From Streptohalobacillus salinus (GTDB lineage Bacteria > Bacillota > Bacilli > Bacillales > Amphibacillaceae): a stretch of DNA of 64,000 bases. Below are positions 55,801 through 63,023 of the stretch, one piece after another. Position 1 is the stretch's first letter. Each line of letters starts with the position of its first letter. The stretch covers positions 1-64,000 of the forward strand of contig NZ_QJJR01000005.1 in assembly GCF_003201605.1 (NCBI RefSeq), read 5' to 3'. The position numbers were made by a program, and so were the translations under genes. The notes under the pieces were generated by a model. It saw only the letters and a list, made by a program, of their open reading frames with translations, was not told the DNA's origin and searched no databases.

Positions 55801-56523
55801 ATTTTTAGTTAGCTGTAACGCTTTTTCTAAATAATTCTCCGCTTCTAGAAGCGCGTCATCAATCGACTGACTTAATACGTTAAACCATGGGTAAGTAAGC
55901 AATTGATCTTCTTCAACATGATAGGTTTCCGCAACATGACTAAGCCATGTTTCTGGCCAGGGATTTTGCATCGCAAAATCGTATAGTTTTAGAATTAACG
56001 TTTCAACATCTTTATCATTACGATCATTACTGAAGCGCTCAACAACATTGAAAAAATCGCTTTGTTGAGGATGACTGTCGCTATACCATGTTTCAAATAA
56101 ATCATCAATGACCTCTTGTCTTAATAAGTCCGCCTCCAAGTTATCAGCAATTCTAAACCCCGGATCGATATCAATTAGATAGCTATGACGTTTAACCAGA
56201 TCCAAACAAAACGCATGCAATGTTGAAATAGAGGCTTGTTGTAATAAGGTTGTTTGTTTCTTTAAATGCGTTGAAGTTGGATTCTCTTCAAGTGCTGACT
56301 CGAGGGCTTGTTGAACACGGTTACGCATTTCCTGGGCAGCTGCATTGGTGAATGTCGCTACCAACAATTCATCAATATTTACCGGATCATCCAGATCAAT
56401 AACTTTTTGGATAATTCGCTCAACCAATACCGCTGTTTTTCCTGATCCTGCCGCGGCTGCAACAAGGGTATCATGACCTTTTGTATAAATGGCTTGCTTT
56501 TGCTCATCCGTCCACTGCGGCAT
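52816..56523 (-). CDS. addA: ATP-dependent helicase/nuclease subunit A (AddA)
   Basis: Motor and nuclease subunit of AddAB, which resects DNA double-strand ends for recombination (RecBCD counterpart). UvrD-type helicase: Walker A AAAAGSGKT (22-30), VDEYQDTN motif II near residue 400, YVALTRAKEKL motif near 860. C-terminal RecB-family nuclease with WTIVDYKTD (D1177, K1179). 1235 residues, full length. ATG overlaps the addB stop in TAATG with GGGAGG upstream. Confidence 0.97.
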   Translation of the reverse strand: MPQWTDEQKQAIYTKGHDTLVAAAAGSGKTAVLVERIIQKVIDLDDPVNIDELLVATFTNAAAQEMRNRVQQALESALEENPTSTHLKKQTTLLQQASISTLHAFCLDLVKRHSYLIDIDPGFRIADNLEADLLRQEVIDDLFETWYSDSHPQQSDFFNVVERFSNDRNDKDVETLILKLYDFAMQNPWPETWLSHVAETYHVEEDQLLTYPWFNVLSQSIDDALLEAENYLEKALQLTKNVDGPYHYAEAVEFDLEQLQQLKGQKAIGWSELYRGMETLSFKSLSRKSVDCDPALKAKTKDYRNQAKDRLTDLKQQLFTRSLEDYLADMAELYPTIQQLVTLVKVFRENYQAVKRDKGLVDFSDLEHFALAVLTQKTSEGFEKTEIAKQLETKYKEVLVDEYQDTNMVQETILQAITKDDPGNLFMVGDVKQSIYRFRHAEPSLFLTKYKMFYDQHHSGERIDLAKNFRSRKELLAGANFIFRQLFDENVGEMNYDAESELIYGNLNYDEAKKNDPEVELVIVDRNDNEVDDDAGETTVDLRKAELEARIYAEKINSWIGRGAMEPAVIFDKDTLERRPCRYRDIVILLRSMTSAPVVMEELKKQGIPVYAELQTGYLQAIEIQVMVNVLKIIDNTKQDIPLASVLKSPIVGLNEEELTQIRLMDKKASFHDCFKLYLEAGGNDKLKERLNRFKNQLSDWKNRNQIGALSDLIWYIYRDSGYYDFVSGMPGGRQRQANLRALYDRARGYEETSFRGLYRFLRMIERMEERGEDLGAARALGEQEDVVRITTIHKSKGLEYPIVILGAMDKNFNQQDLKAKYLLHKDLGFASKYIDPEKRIMYPTLIYQAIKHHMKRELWAEEMRVLYVALTRAKEKLVMIGTVANFEKKQAAYQEVIDAQDWVLPADIRLKSSSYLDWVAYSLVRHPAGQVLRVKADETDTQGAVFTGDDALFKVEQHGVHRYHTEDVEKAKTVVDLEAVINHEAPLPKTDEADNQFVKHRLNYQYPHQAATIHRAKQSVTEIKRRLTEPDPYAADELLREVKPLKKERPRFMQGTKKLTAAEKGTAMHTVMQHLPFDKPLTEATLNHFIDQLIEKELLTYEQGEAIDRAKILAFLASPVIDALNKAKIIEREVPFSLMLNTEDVYQNWEGASEQVFLQGVIDLLVKTDQGWTIVDYKTDTITGAFTAAKRKQLVERYRVQLDLYTKAIETILAITIHKRFLYFFDVNQLVEVE

Positions 56524-59500
56524 TATGATTCCTCCCTTTGTTTCATCTGTTCGATAATCGTTCGATCATCCAGTTTTTTAATTTGACGGAAATTATTTTC
56601 ATCCAGCGAAGGATCAAATTGACAGACCGATTTAAACGGGCAATAGGTGCAGGCTGTTTGTTGATCATCTTGATATGGGTTTAATGACACCTCACCGGAT
56701 GATATATTGAGGCCAGCTTGTTCGATTAACTGATGAACATAGTTTTGCAACGTGGTAAAATCTTCTCCGGCTGCAATCTTCGAACCACTTCTAATTTCGC
56801 CATCTTTTTTTAAAGCCGCTGGTATAATTGGACTAAATCCAACTTCTAAATCTTCATCCATCAATGAAATAACTTCTTTTTGATCAAGGAGTAAACCGCG
56901 CATTTTATAATCTTTAAATAGTTCCGTTTCTATTTGCGCATCATTCGGACGTTCATTTTTACTTAATATCGCATCATGAACATGGAAATATAAGACCCCT
57001 GCCGGAGATGCTTTTAAGCCAAGCCAAGCTTCGGAGTTTTTAAGTAACACATCTAGATAGGCAAGCATTTGCAGTGCTAAGCCGTAGTAAACGTCGATTA
57101 AGTTAAGATCTTTTCTACTTGATTTGTAATCAATAATGCGTAAAAACAACTGATCATTTAAGGTTGCATGGTCAACCCGGTCAATCCGGCCTCGTAACAC
57201 AAGTTCATAGCCATTTGCTAAATTCATGCGTACCGGAGCGAGCGGTGAATGTTCTAAGCCGAAGCCAATCTCTAAACCGACCGGTGTAAAAGCTGAACGT
57301 CTTGCCTGTTCACTCAAAATGAACGTTGCGCGGGCAATCACTGTCTCAAGCTTTCTTTTCATATATTGATAGCGGTTAGAACTGTGCAAGATTTGATGTT
57401 GTAAGACAGGCGCTAAATGATCAATCGCTTGCTTCGCGTAGCGATTTGCATCTGTCTCTTGAATGTCTTTAAATGACTGATTATCTTGTTGAACCCACTC
57501 AGTAATTTGTTTCAAAGCTTCGTGAAAAAGCTGGCCAATATCAGGCGCATCTAATTTATAGGTTGGTCGGTCTTCCAGATTTAAACTATACTGACTAAAA
57601 TGTTGATACGAACAACGGTGATACATTTCCATCCGTGATACACTCGCTTTTATCTGATGGTGATAGAGCTGATCTACCGTTGTTTGTTTTAACGGTGCTG
57701 GCTTATTTTGATAAAACAGGCTGGCTAGCACCGGAAGGGTTTTTGCTTGGTCATCTTCTGTCAAATACCAGTTCAATACACTCCACCAAATAGAATCTAT
57801 CGGATAATGTCGCCGATATTTCGCCAGTTGCGCTGTAAGCGCTGAACGTGTTTTTTCCTGTGTTGTAATAAAACGGCTCGACTCTAACATTTCCTCGGGA
57901 TCTTGTAAAATCATTGGGTCTGTTATGTTTGGGAAGATTGCCTGCATGCGTTTAATTAAATTAGCAGGTGCTTTTGCTTTCCCTTCTGAATCACTCAAAT
58001 GGTAGCTAATCCATAATCGCTCTTTCGCTGAGGTGACGGCTAAATAAATATAAAACCAATCATCGATTAATTGTTCTGTTTCGCTATCAGCCAACTGAAT
58101 ACCCGCCATTTCTAATTGATGACGTTCTTCCTCAGTGAGTACCGTATCTTGATTAGGTTTTTTCGGCCACTGTCCTTCATTTACGCCAAGTAGCATACTG
58201 ACTGCGACATCCGGTAAGCGTGAACGGTCAATTGAAGCAACAATAACATGGTCAAGCGTTGGTGGCACATGCTGGTAAGTTAGAGTATCTAAACCAGCTT
58301 CAAGGGTTTGGAACAATACCTCTTTCGACATCATTTCCTCACCGATTATTTCAACGGTTTCATCAAATAAATTCACCAATTTTTTCCAGACTTGTTCTTG
58401 ATTCCGAGCAACTTGCACTAAACCTTGATCTTCTAAGGCTACTTGCCATTGCTCTAACTGTTCATCAATCCCTAGACGTTCTAACCATTGAAAAAGCGCC
58501 GTTAACTTTTCTTTAACTGTCGCTTCACTTTGCAGTGCTTCTTCAATCGGGGCAAGATAGTCGACAATATGGCTCCGATAGGCATTGATTGCTGTTTGCA
58601 TGATTTGTTCATGATCTGTCTGCGCTGCTGCGTCAAAACCTTTAAACCGCTGGAAAAGCCAGGGCTTATCATTGACCCACCGGCTTTTACCACGGATGCC
58701 ATACTCAAGCACATAATTTTCTAGCGTATCAATCGCATCAGCATTAAGCAAATGCGGGGCTTTTCCTTGAGGAATAAACCCTGTTTTTAATAATCGAAAG
58801 ACCGCATCATAACGCCAGTTGGTTTGAATAACCTCAAACAATGAACGAATCAGTTCAATCAAGGGATGGTTAAGCATCGGTTCTTTCTCATCAATAAAGA
58901 TGGGGATGTGATAATCCTCAAAAATGGTTCGAATTAAATCATGATAGACGTCTCCATCTCTCACTAAGAGCGCGATGTCACGGTATCGATAATGATGATC
59001 TCTGACTAACGTTAATATTTCTTGAGCAACGCCCTCAACTTCCGCACGTGGATGAACACCATACGCAAGTGTAATTGGTGTATCTGCTTTAAAAGAATGG
59101 AGTGGCCGTTGGTCGAAATAGCGGTCTAAGTGTCGCAAAAACGGCTCTATTTTTTTATTTTCAATAAGAGGTTTTACTTCGATTTTTTGCTGTTCTTGTT
59201 TTGCCAAAGCAAGAATATCATCGTATGTATCTTTGGTCTGTGTGAAAATATCAAATGGTTCAATCGCTTTTGCTTTCTCATTCGGCAAAGTCAGCGTTAT
59301 TGTAAGGTTAGTAGCCTGTTTCATTAATTTAGCTACTACCGCTTGTTCCTGCGGTGTAAAACGATGAAAACCATCCATATAGATGGTTGAATCTTTAATA
59401 TAAGCGGATTGCTCTATCTTTTCTTCCAAGAGACGTAAGCGGTCTTCACTATCAATATAATTATTTGCTAAACTACTCGTCAATTGTTGATAGATATAAT

Positions 59501-59984
59501 GTAAATCTTCGAGCTTATCTGTTAAGCCTGACTGTTTGTTGGCGTGTTCTAGTTCAATTTGCGCTTTCAACATTTCCGGCGTGACTTGATAGCGTTTAAA
59601 TTCAGTAATCATCACTTCTAATTGTTCAATGAAGCCACGCTTTGTTACTGATTTTTGAAAAATGCGCCAATCGGTTTTCTTTTGTTCAATAATTTTTCGT
59701 AGCATCATCTGAATCCCTGTCGAGGTAATCAATGCTTTTTTCGCTCCGCCAGTTTCCTCCATGACACGAAGTGCTAATCTAGAAAAACTTAACACTTGGG
59801 CACGAATACTCCCACTCGCACCTTCTTTTAATAATCTTGATTCCTGCTGAAAAGTCATTTGTTCAGGCGTTATAAAAATTATTGGTTTACCGTGAGGGGA
59901 TTTTTGTAATTGTTCAGTAATTGCTTCAATACAATACCCACTTTTATCAGTTGTTTGGGAACCTAATACGACTGTGACCGTCAT
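56523..59984 (-). CDS. addB: ATP-dependent helicase/nuclease subunit B (AddB)
   Basis: Second subunit of AddAB, scanning for Chi and cutting the other strand. 1153 residues. N-terminal degenerate helicase with VLGSQTTDKSGYCIEAI at the P-loop position, C-terminal nuclease with IIDYKSS (D952, K954), and the Fe-S cluster formed by a cysteine in YHRCSYQHF (about residue 800) and C1112, C1115, C1121 in CTYCPFKSVC. Ribosome binding site GGACGGTGAG is adequate. First gene of the operon. Confidence 0.96.
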   Translation of the reverse strand: MTVTVVLGSQTTDKSGYCIEAITEQLQKSPHGKPIIFITPEQMTFQQESRLLKEGASGSIRAQVLSFSRLALRVMEETGGAKKALITSTGIQMMLRKIIEQKKTDWRIFQKSVTKRGFIEQLEVMITEFKRYQVTPEMLKAQIELEHANKQSGLTDKLEDLHYIYQQLTSSLANNYIDSEDRLRLLEEKIEQSAYIKDSTIYMDGFHRFTPQEQAVVAKLMKQATNLTITLTLPNEKAKAIEPFDIFTQTKDTYDDILALAKQEQQKIEVKPLIENKKIEPFLRHLDRYFDQRPLHSFKADTPITLAYGVHPRAEVEGVAQEILTLVRDHHYRYRDIALLVRDGDVYHDLIRTIFEDYHIPIFIDEKEPMLNHPLIELIRSLFEVIQTNWRYDAVFRLLKTGFIPQGKAPHLLNADAIDTLENYVLEYGIRGKSRWVNDKPWLFQRFKGFDAAAQTDHEQIMQTAINAYRSHIVDYLAPIEEALQSEATVKEKLTALFQWLERLGIDEQLEQWQVALEDQGLVQVARNQEQVWKKLVNLFDETVEIIGEEMMSKEVLFQTLEAGLDTLTYQHVPPTLDHVIVASIDRSRLPDVAVSMLLGVNEGQWPKKPNQDTVLTEEERHQLEMAGIQLADSETEQLIDDWFYIYLAVTSAKERLWISYHLSDSEGKAKAPANLIKRMQAIFPNITDPMILQDPEEMLESSRFITTQEKTRSALTAQLAKYRRHYPIDSIWWSVLNWYLTEDDQAKTLPVLASLFYQNKPAPLKQTTVDQLYHHQIKASVSRMEMYHRCSYQHFSQYSLNLEDRPTYKLDAPDIGQLFHEALKQITEWVQQDNQSFKDIQETDANRYAKQAIDHLAPVLQHQILHSSNRYQYMKRKLETVIARATFILSEQARRSAFTPVGLEIGFGLEHSPLAPVRMNLANGYELVLRGRIDRVDHATLNDQLFLRIIDYKSSRKDLNLIDVYYGLALQMLAYLDVLLKNSEAWLGLKASPAGVLYFHVHDAILSKNERPNDAQIETELFKDYKMRGLLLDQKEVISLMDEDLEVGFSPIIPAALKKDGEIRSGSKIAAGEDFTTLQNYVHQLIEQAGLNISSGEVSLNPYQDDQQTACTYCPFKSVCQFDPSLDENNFRQIKKLDDRTIIEQMKQREES

Positions 59985-60055
59985 CTTCTCACCGTCCTTT
60001 TCTGTAAACGAGCATTTGTTCTATTTTATCACATATTTATTTTTTCCGGGCAATT

Positions 60056-60088
60056 AAAGAGGCCTTTCTTCTAAAAGAAAAGCCGTGA
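60056..60088 (-). terminator. Possible terminator after sipV
   Basis: Minus strand GGCTTTTCTT pairs imperfectly with AGAAGAAAGGCC and is followed by TCTTTAATT. Confidence 0.4.
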
Positions 60089-60092
60089 AAGT

Positions 60093-60608
60093 TTATTTAT
60101 TTATTGATTTAACCGTTGGAAAATAACGCATGAATACTTTACCCACGATTTGCTGTCTATGAATATAACCAAAATTGCGACTATCTAGACTATGTGTTCG
60201 GTGGTCACCCAGTACAAAATAACTTTGTGATGGCAATCTTTTCTTTCCTGTTACTTCTCCTAAAGTAAACGGTTGCCCTTGTTCAATCAAGTAATTTTCA
60301 GCCAAACGCTCCTGATTGATATAAATGCTTTTTTCTTGAAGGGCGATATGTTCACCAGGCAATCCAATCACGCGTTTGACAAAGTACGTCCCATCTTTAT
60401 GCTTGAATACAATAACATCATATCGCTCAACCTTTTGATAGTTATAGCCAAAGCGATCAACAATGATTAGCTCTCCATCAGACAAGGTGGGGTCCATCGA
60501 TGCGCCATCAACCGTAAAAACGGTTAAAACATATACTTTCATAAATAAAATAAATATGACGAAAGTCATTAATACTTTTAAAGTATGAAACTCATGTTTT
60601 TCTTTCAC
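60093..60608 (-). CDS. sipV: Type I signal peptidase
   Basis: Membrane-anchored serine protease removing signal peptides. Numbered from GTG 60608 (171 residues): membrane segment about 10-31, catalytic S37 in VDGASMDPTL, K78 in YFVKRVIGLPGE, and GDHRTHSLDSRNFGYI. Start: AAGGG 10 bases before the GTG; an in-frame GTG at 60644 would overlap yhjE by 23 bases. Context yhjE-sipV-addB-addA is as in B. subtilis, hence sipV. Confidence 0.9.
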   Translation of the reverse strand: MKEKHEFHTLKVLMTFVIFILFMKVYVLTVFTVDGASMDPTLSDGELIIVDRFGYNYQKVERYDVIVFKHKDGTYFVKRVIGLPGEHIALQEKSIYINQERLAENYLIEQGQPFTLGEVTGKKRLPSQSYFVLGDHRTHSLDSRNFGYIHRQQIVGKVFMRYFPTVKSINK

Positions 60609-60621
60609 CTGCAGCACACCC

Positions 60622-61272
60622 TTAATCTTTAATTTCAATCTCACCTTTTTTAAATAAGAATTTTTCGATTTGTTTACCTAAAACCCAGAATAGTGCAATA
60701 CCTACCCCAACCAATACCGAACGGGTTGGATTTTCTGCAAATGATGCGATGCTGCTGCCTACATATGCAACTGAAAATATCATAACGGTTTTACCTAATA
60801 GAATGGCTAATACAAACTGAATTAAACTGACTCGTGATAAACCTGCGACAAGATTAATAACTGCTGAAGGTGAAAACGGGAAACATAACATTAGAAATAA
60901 CGGACCAAACCCCCTTCGCTCTACCCAACCTGTAATACGTCGAACTTGTCGATTTGTATGAATCCATTCGAGCAATGCTGAATGCTTGAAATGACGGATG
61001 ATTAAAAAGACCATAATCGCGCCTAAACTTGCACCAATCCAGGAATAGAGAAACCCCCGAAATAAACCGTAAGCTGCACCATTTGTCACAACAATAACGG
61101 TCACTGGTAAAAAGGGTAAGAAAGCTTCAATCATTGGCAATAAAATACCTGGCAATGGTCCAAAGCCCTCATAAATAAATAATAACCTATCTAACAATTC
61201 TTGATATTCCCCACTACTGAGGAGTTCTTTTATTTGATCCCATGTTATGCTATCTGGTAACGGTTCTGCCAA
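60622..61272 (-). CDS. yhjE: TVP38/TMEM64 (VTT domain) membrane protein YhjE
   Basis: Integral membrane protein of the DedA-like SNARE-associated/VTT family, possibly lipid transport or scrambling; function in bacteria unproven. About 216 residues with five to six helices. GIGASLGA-type glycine-rich reentrant loop appears as YSWIGASLGAIMVFLIIRH, with FPFSPSAVINLVAGLSRV later. Start chosen as TTG 61272 because AAAGGGGGAG lies 6 bases upstream; an in-frame ATG at 61317 lacks any site. Operon with sipV, 13-base gap. Confidence 0.85.
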   Translation of the reverse strand: MAEPLPDSITWDQIKELLSSGEYQELLDRLLFIYEGFGPLPGILLPMIEAFLPFLPVTVIVVTNGAAYGLFRGFLYSWIGASLGAIMVFLIIRHFKHSALLEWIHTNRQVRRITGWVERRGFGPLFLMLCFPFSPSAVINLVAGLSRVSLIQFVLAILLGKTVMIFSVAYVGSSIASFAENPTRSVLVGVGIALFWVLGKQIEKFLFKKGEIEIKD

Positions 61273-61417
61273 GTCAAACTCCCCCTTTATCTTCTGTTCA
61301 TTCAATAGAATAGACATTTTTTTCAGCTTTATGGTTACCTATTCCCGAAATGCTTAAAGATTAATACAATTTCTTTTTATAAAATAAGAACACAGGTTCT
61401 TATTACGGTTATATATA

Positions 61418-61427
61418 TGTTAAAATA
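61418..61427 (+). promoter_or_regulatory. Extended -10 of the gene facing comK
   Basis: TGTTAAAAT (TGnTAAAAT) about 32 bases before the ATG, with TTCTTA about 18 bases upstream as a weak -35. Confidence 0.45.
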
Positions 61428-61458
61428 GGGCTATAAGTTCTTAAGAGGAGGAACTATC

Positions 61459-61878
61459 ATGCTGACAAATACTAACGCGAAAAAACTACTCTCAGACTAC
61501 TTATTTTTATCATTAACTTTGGATAGGATAAAAATCGAGTTAAGATCAATTGAATTCACGAATGAAATTGAACTTAAAACCCCCTACAATATTTGGCTGG
61601 AGAATTGCGAGTATATCGGAAGAACACAACGACGGCAAATAATAAATCTTTTAAGCACACACGAATATGACGTCGTTCTATTAAAACAAAACGACGTCTT
61701 TTCATCATATCTATTTAATTTCAATGGTCATAACGAACAACGAGATTATTTTAATCCCGTATTAGAACAAAAAATCAATCTTGCTTTTTTAGAAATTAAG
61801 GAAACTTCAATAACTTATAAAGGTTGTTTCCACAGTCCTAAAGCTTTGAATACCATTTCTAATGCTGCTTTTTGTTGA
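61459..61878 (+). CDS. Unknown protein convergent with and overlapping comK
   Basis: 139 residues with no family I recognise. Soluble, no membrane or signal segment; moderately charged, low-complexity free, with LENCEYIGRTQRRQIINLL and a C-terminal KGCFHSPKALNTISNAAFC. AGGAGG 8 bases before ATG is a strong ribosome binding site, and an extended -10 precedes, so translation is likely. Its last 64 bases are antisense to the 3' end of comK. AT content is a little higher than neighbours. A role tied to ComK is only suggested by position. Confidence 0.6.
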   Translation: MLTNTNAKKLLSDYLFLSLTLDRIKIELRSIEFTNEIELKTPYNIWLENCEYIGRTQRRQIINLLSTHEYDVVLLKQNDVFSSYLFNFNGHNEQRDYFNPVLEQKINLAFLEIKETSITYKGCFHSPKALNTISNAAFC

Positions 61879-62357
61879 CCTTGTTTTAAGTGTTCAGACA
61901 AGATGAATCGGTATTGAGCTGTCTTATGCACCTGATTGTTCATGACGCCTTTTGAAGTTGGAACATATATCTCTTTTCCGTTTCTAAAGAGTAATCGAGT
62001 ACCTCCAAATTCGCCATCTAAAACTTTTCTAATATGTGAGTGTGAGAACCAAGAACATGATGTATTTGTGGGTGATTCGTTTGGGAAGAAGAACATGTTG
62101 TAGAGTGAGCTAACTGCAATAGGGGCTTTACTGGTGAAGTCACATAATAATTTAGCGCCATCATTTCTGGAAATCATTTCTTCTCCGTATGATTGGCATG
62201 CTTCCTGCACTAATCGATGTGGTGGTTCCTCCACCGTGACTGTTGACTCATTTTCTTCATCATAAATCATCGTCTGCCACTTCCCATCAATTTCAACCGG
62301 AATAAGTGCCATAGTCGAGTCAGAAAGAAGATACGTCTTATTTTTAATCAATGCCAT
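61815..62357 (-). CDS. comK: Competence transcription factor ComK
   Basis: Master activator of late competence genes (DNA uptake) in Bacillus. 180 residues with ComK blocks in order: STMALIPVEIDGKWQTMIYD, HRLVQEACQSYGEEMISRNDGAK, KAPIAVSSLYNMFFFPNESP, SCSWFSHSHIRKV and LLFRNGKEIYVPTSKGVMNNQVHKTAQYR. Start ATG 62357 with AAGGGA 9 bases upstream; a TTG two codons earlier is unlikely. Shorter C-terminus than B. subtilis ComK (192). Neighbours addAB/sipV/yhjE and lplJ match Bacillus. Its tail overlaps a convergent gene. Confidence 0.88.
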   Translation of the reverse strand: MALIKNKTYLLSDSTMALIPVEIDGKWQTMIYDEENESTVTVEEPPHRLVQEACQSYGEEMISRNDGAKLLCDFTSKAPIAVSSLYNMFFFPNESPTNTSCSWFSHSHIRKVLDGEFGGTRLLFRNGKEIYVPTSKGVMNNQVHKTAQYRFILSEHLKQGQQKAALEMVFKALGLWKQPL

Positions 62358-62477
62358 TAACAACTTTCCCTTCTAAGAATATTATAGGATTAATTCCCTA
62401 TTCTTTTACATTATACATAATTTCGAATAATAATCAAACTAAAATTCAGAATAATCTTAAAAACATTTCAATCGCAA

Positions 62478-62500
62478 TGAAAGCGCTTTTTTGGTATAAT
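62478..62500 (+). promoter_or_regulatory. Promoter with cre-like (CcpA) site
   Basis: TATAAT at 62495-62500, preceded by TGAAAGCGCTTTTT at 62478-62491, which fits the CcpA cre core TGAAANCGNTTTCA except at its end. Placement across the promoter would give carbon repression of the next gene. Confidence 0.5.
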
Positions 62501-62533
62501 CAGAATAGACCTAACTTGAAGGGTGGTAACACA

Positions 62534-62986
62534 ATGTGGAAGCTATTTAAAAAGCCCAAAAACATTGAATATCCCGTTAAAGACATCTCAATGCATGAAT
62601 TAAAACAAGCAATCAGACAGTATATAGATCAACTCCCCGATCACGTTCCACTGAGTACATTAATCAAAGACGATTTAAGTATAAATTATCAAGAATTAGC
62701 CCCTTTTTTGAAAGGCATTCCAATTAAAACCTACTACATGTCTAAGGAAACTTATGATTTATTTGATGAAGATGAAAAACACCTTGCAGAAGATCATGAT
62801 TATATTCAAAAAGCTGTTGATCAGTATATTGGACTTTCAAGTGAACTACCTGTCATACATGGAGACCCTTATTTGAAGGTGAGCTATCATAAATTAATGC
62901 AACGTGGACTCATCAGTTATCGCCCCCATGCCGAATTTTTTATAAACGGAAAAGACCATCTAGTCACAACTACTCGACCTAAATAA
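62534..62986 (+). CDS. DUF3939-like protein
   Basis: 150-residue soluble protein resembling the Bacillaceae DUF3939 family: YPVKDISMHELKQAIRQYIDQLP (about 13-35), VPLSTLIKDDLSINYQELAPFLKGIPIKTYYMSKETYDLF (about 38-77) and VSYHKLMQRGLISYRP. Start is ATG 62534 with AAGGGTGG 8 bases upstream; the frame stays open further upstream without initiation signals. Function unknown. Possibly carbon-repressed through the cre-like site. Confidence 0.7.
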   Translation: MWKLFKKPKNIEYPVKDISMHELKQAIRQYIDQLPDHVPLSTLIKDDLSINYQELAPFLKGIPIKTYYMSKETYDLFDEDEKHLAEDHDYIQKAVDQYIGLSSELPVIHGDPYLKVSYHKLMQRGLISYRPHAEFFINGKDHLVTTTRPK

Positions 62987-62987
62987 A

Positions 62988-63020
62988 AGACTTACAAGAT
63001 AAGTCTTGTAAGTCTCACGT
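62988..63020. terminator. Terminator between the DUF3939-like gene and lplJ
   Basis: AGACTTACAAGA pairs perfectly with TCTTGTAAGTCT around 4 bases. The minus strand continues TTTTATTT, so it mainly ends lplJ. Confidence 0.8.
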
Positions 63021-63023
63021 CTG

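Noticed and set aside
60608-60644. Longer sipV start at GTG 60644
   Set aside because: Would overlap yhjE by 23 bases; the GTG at 60608 has an AAGGG ribosome binding site and gives the normal length.
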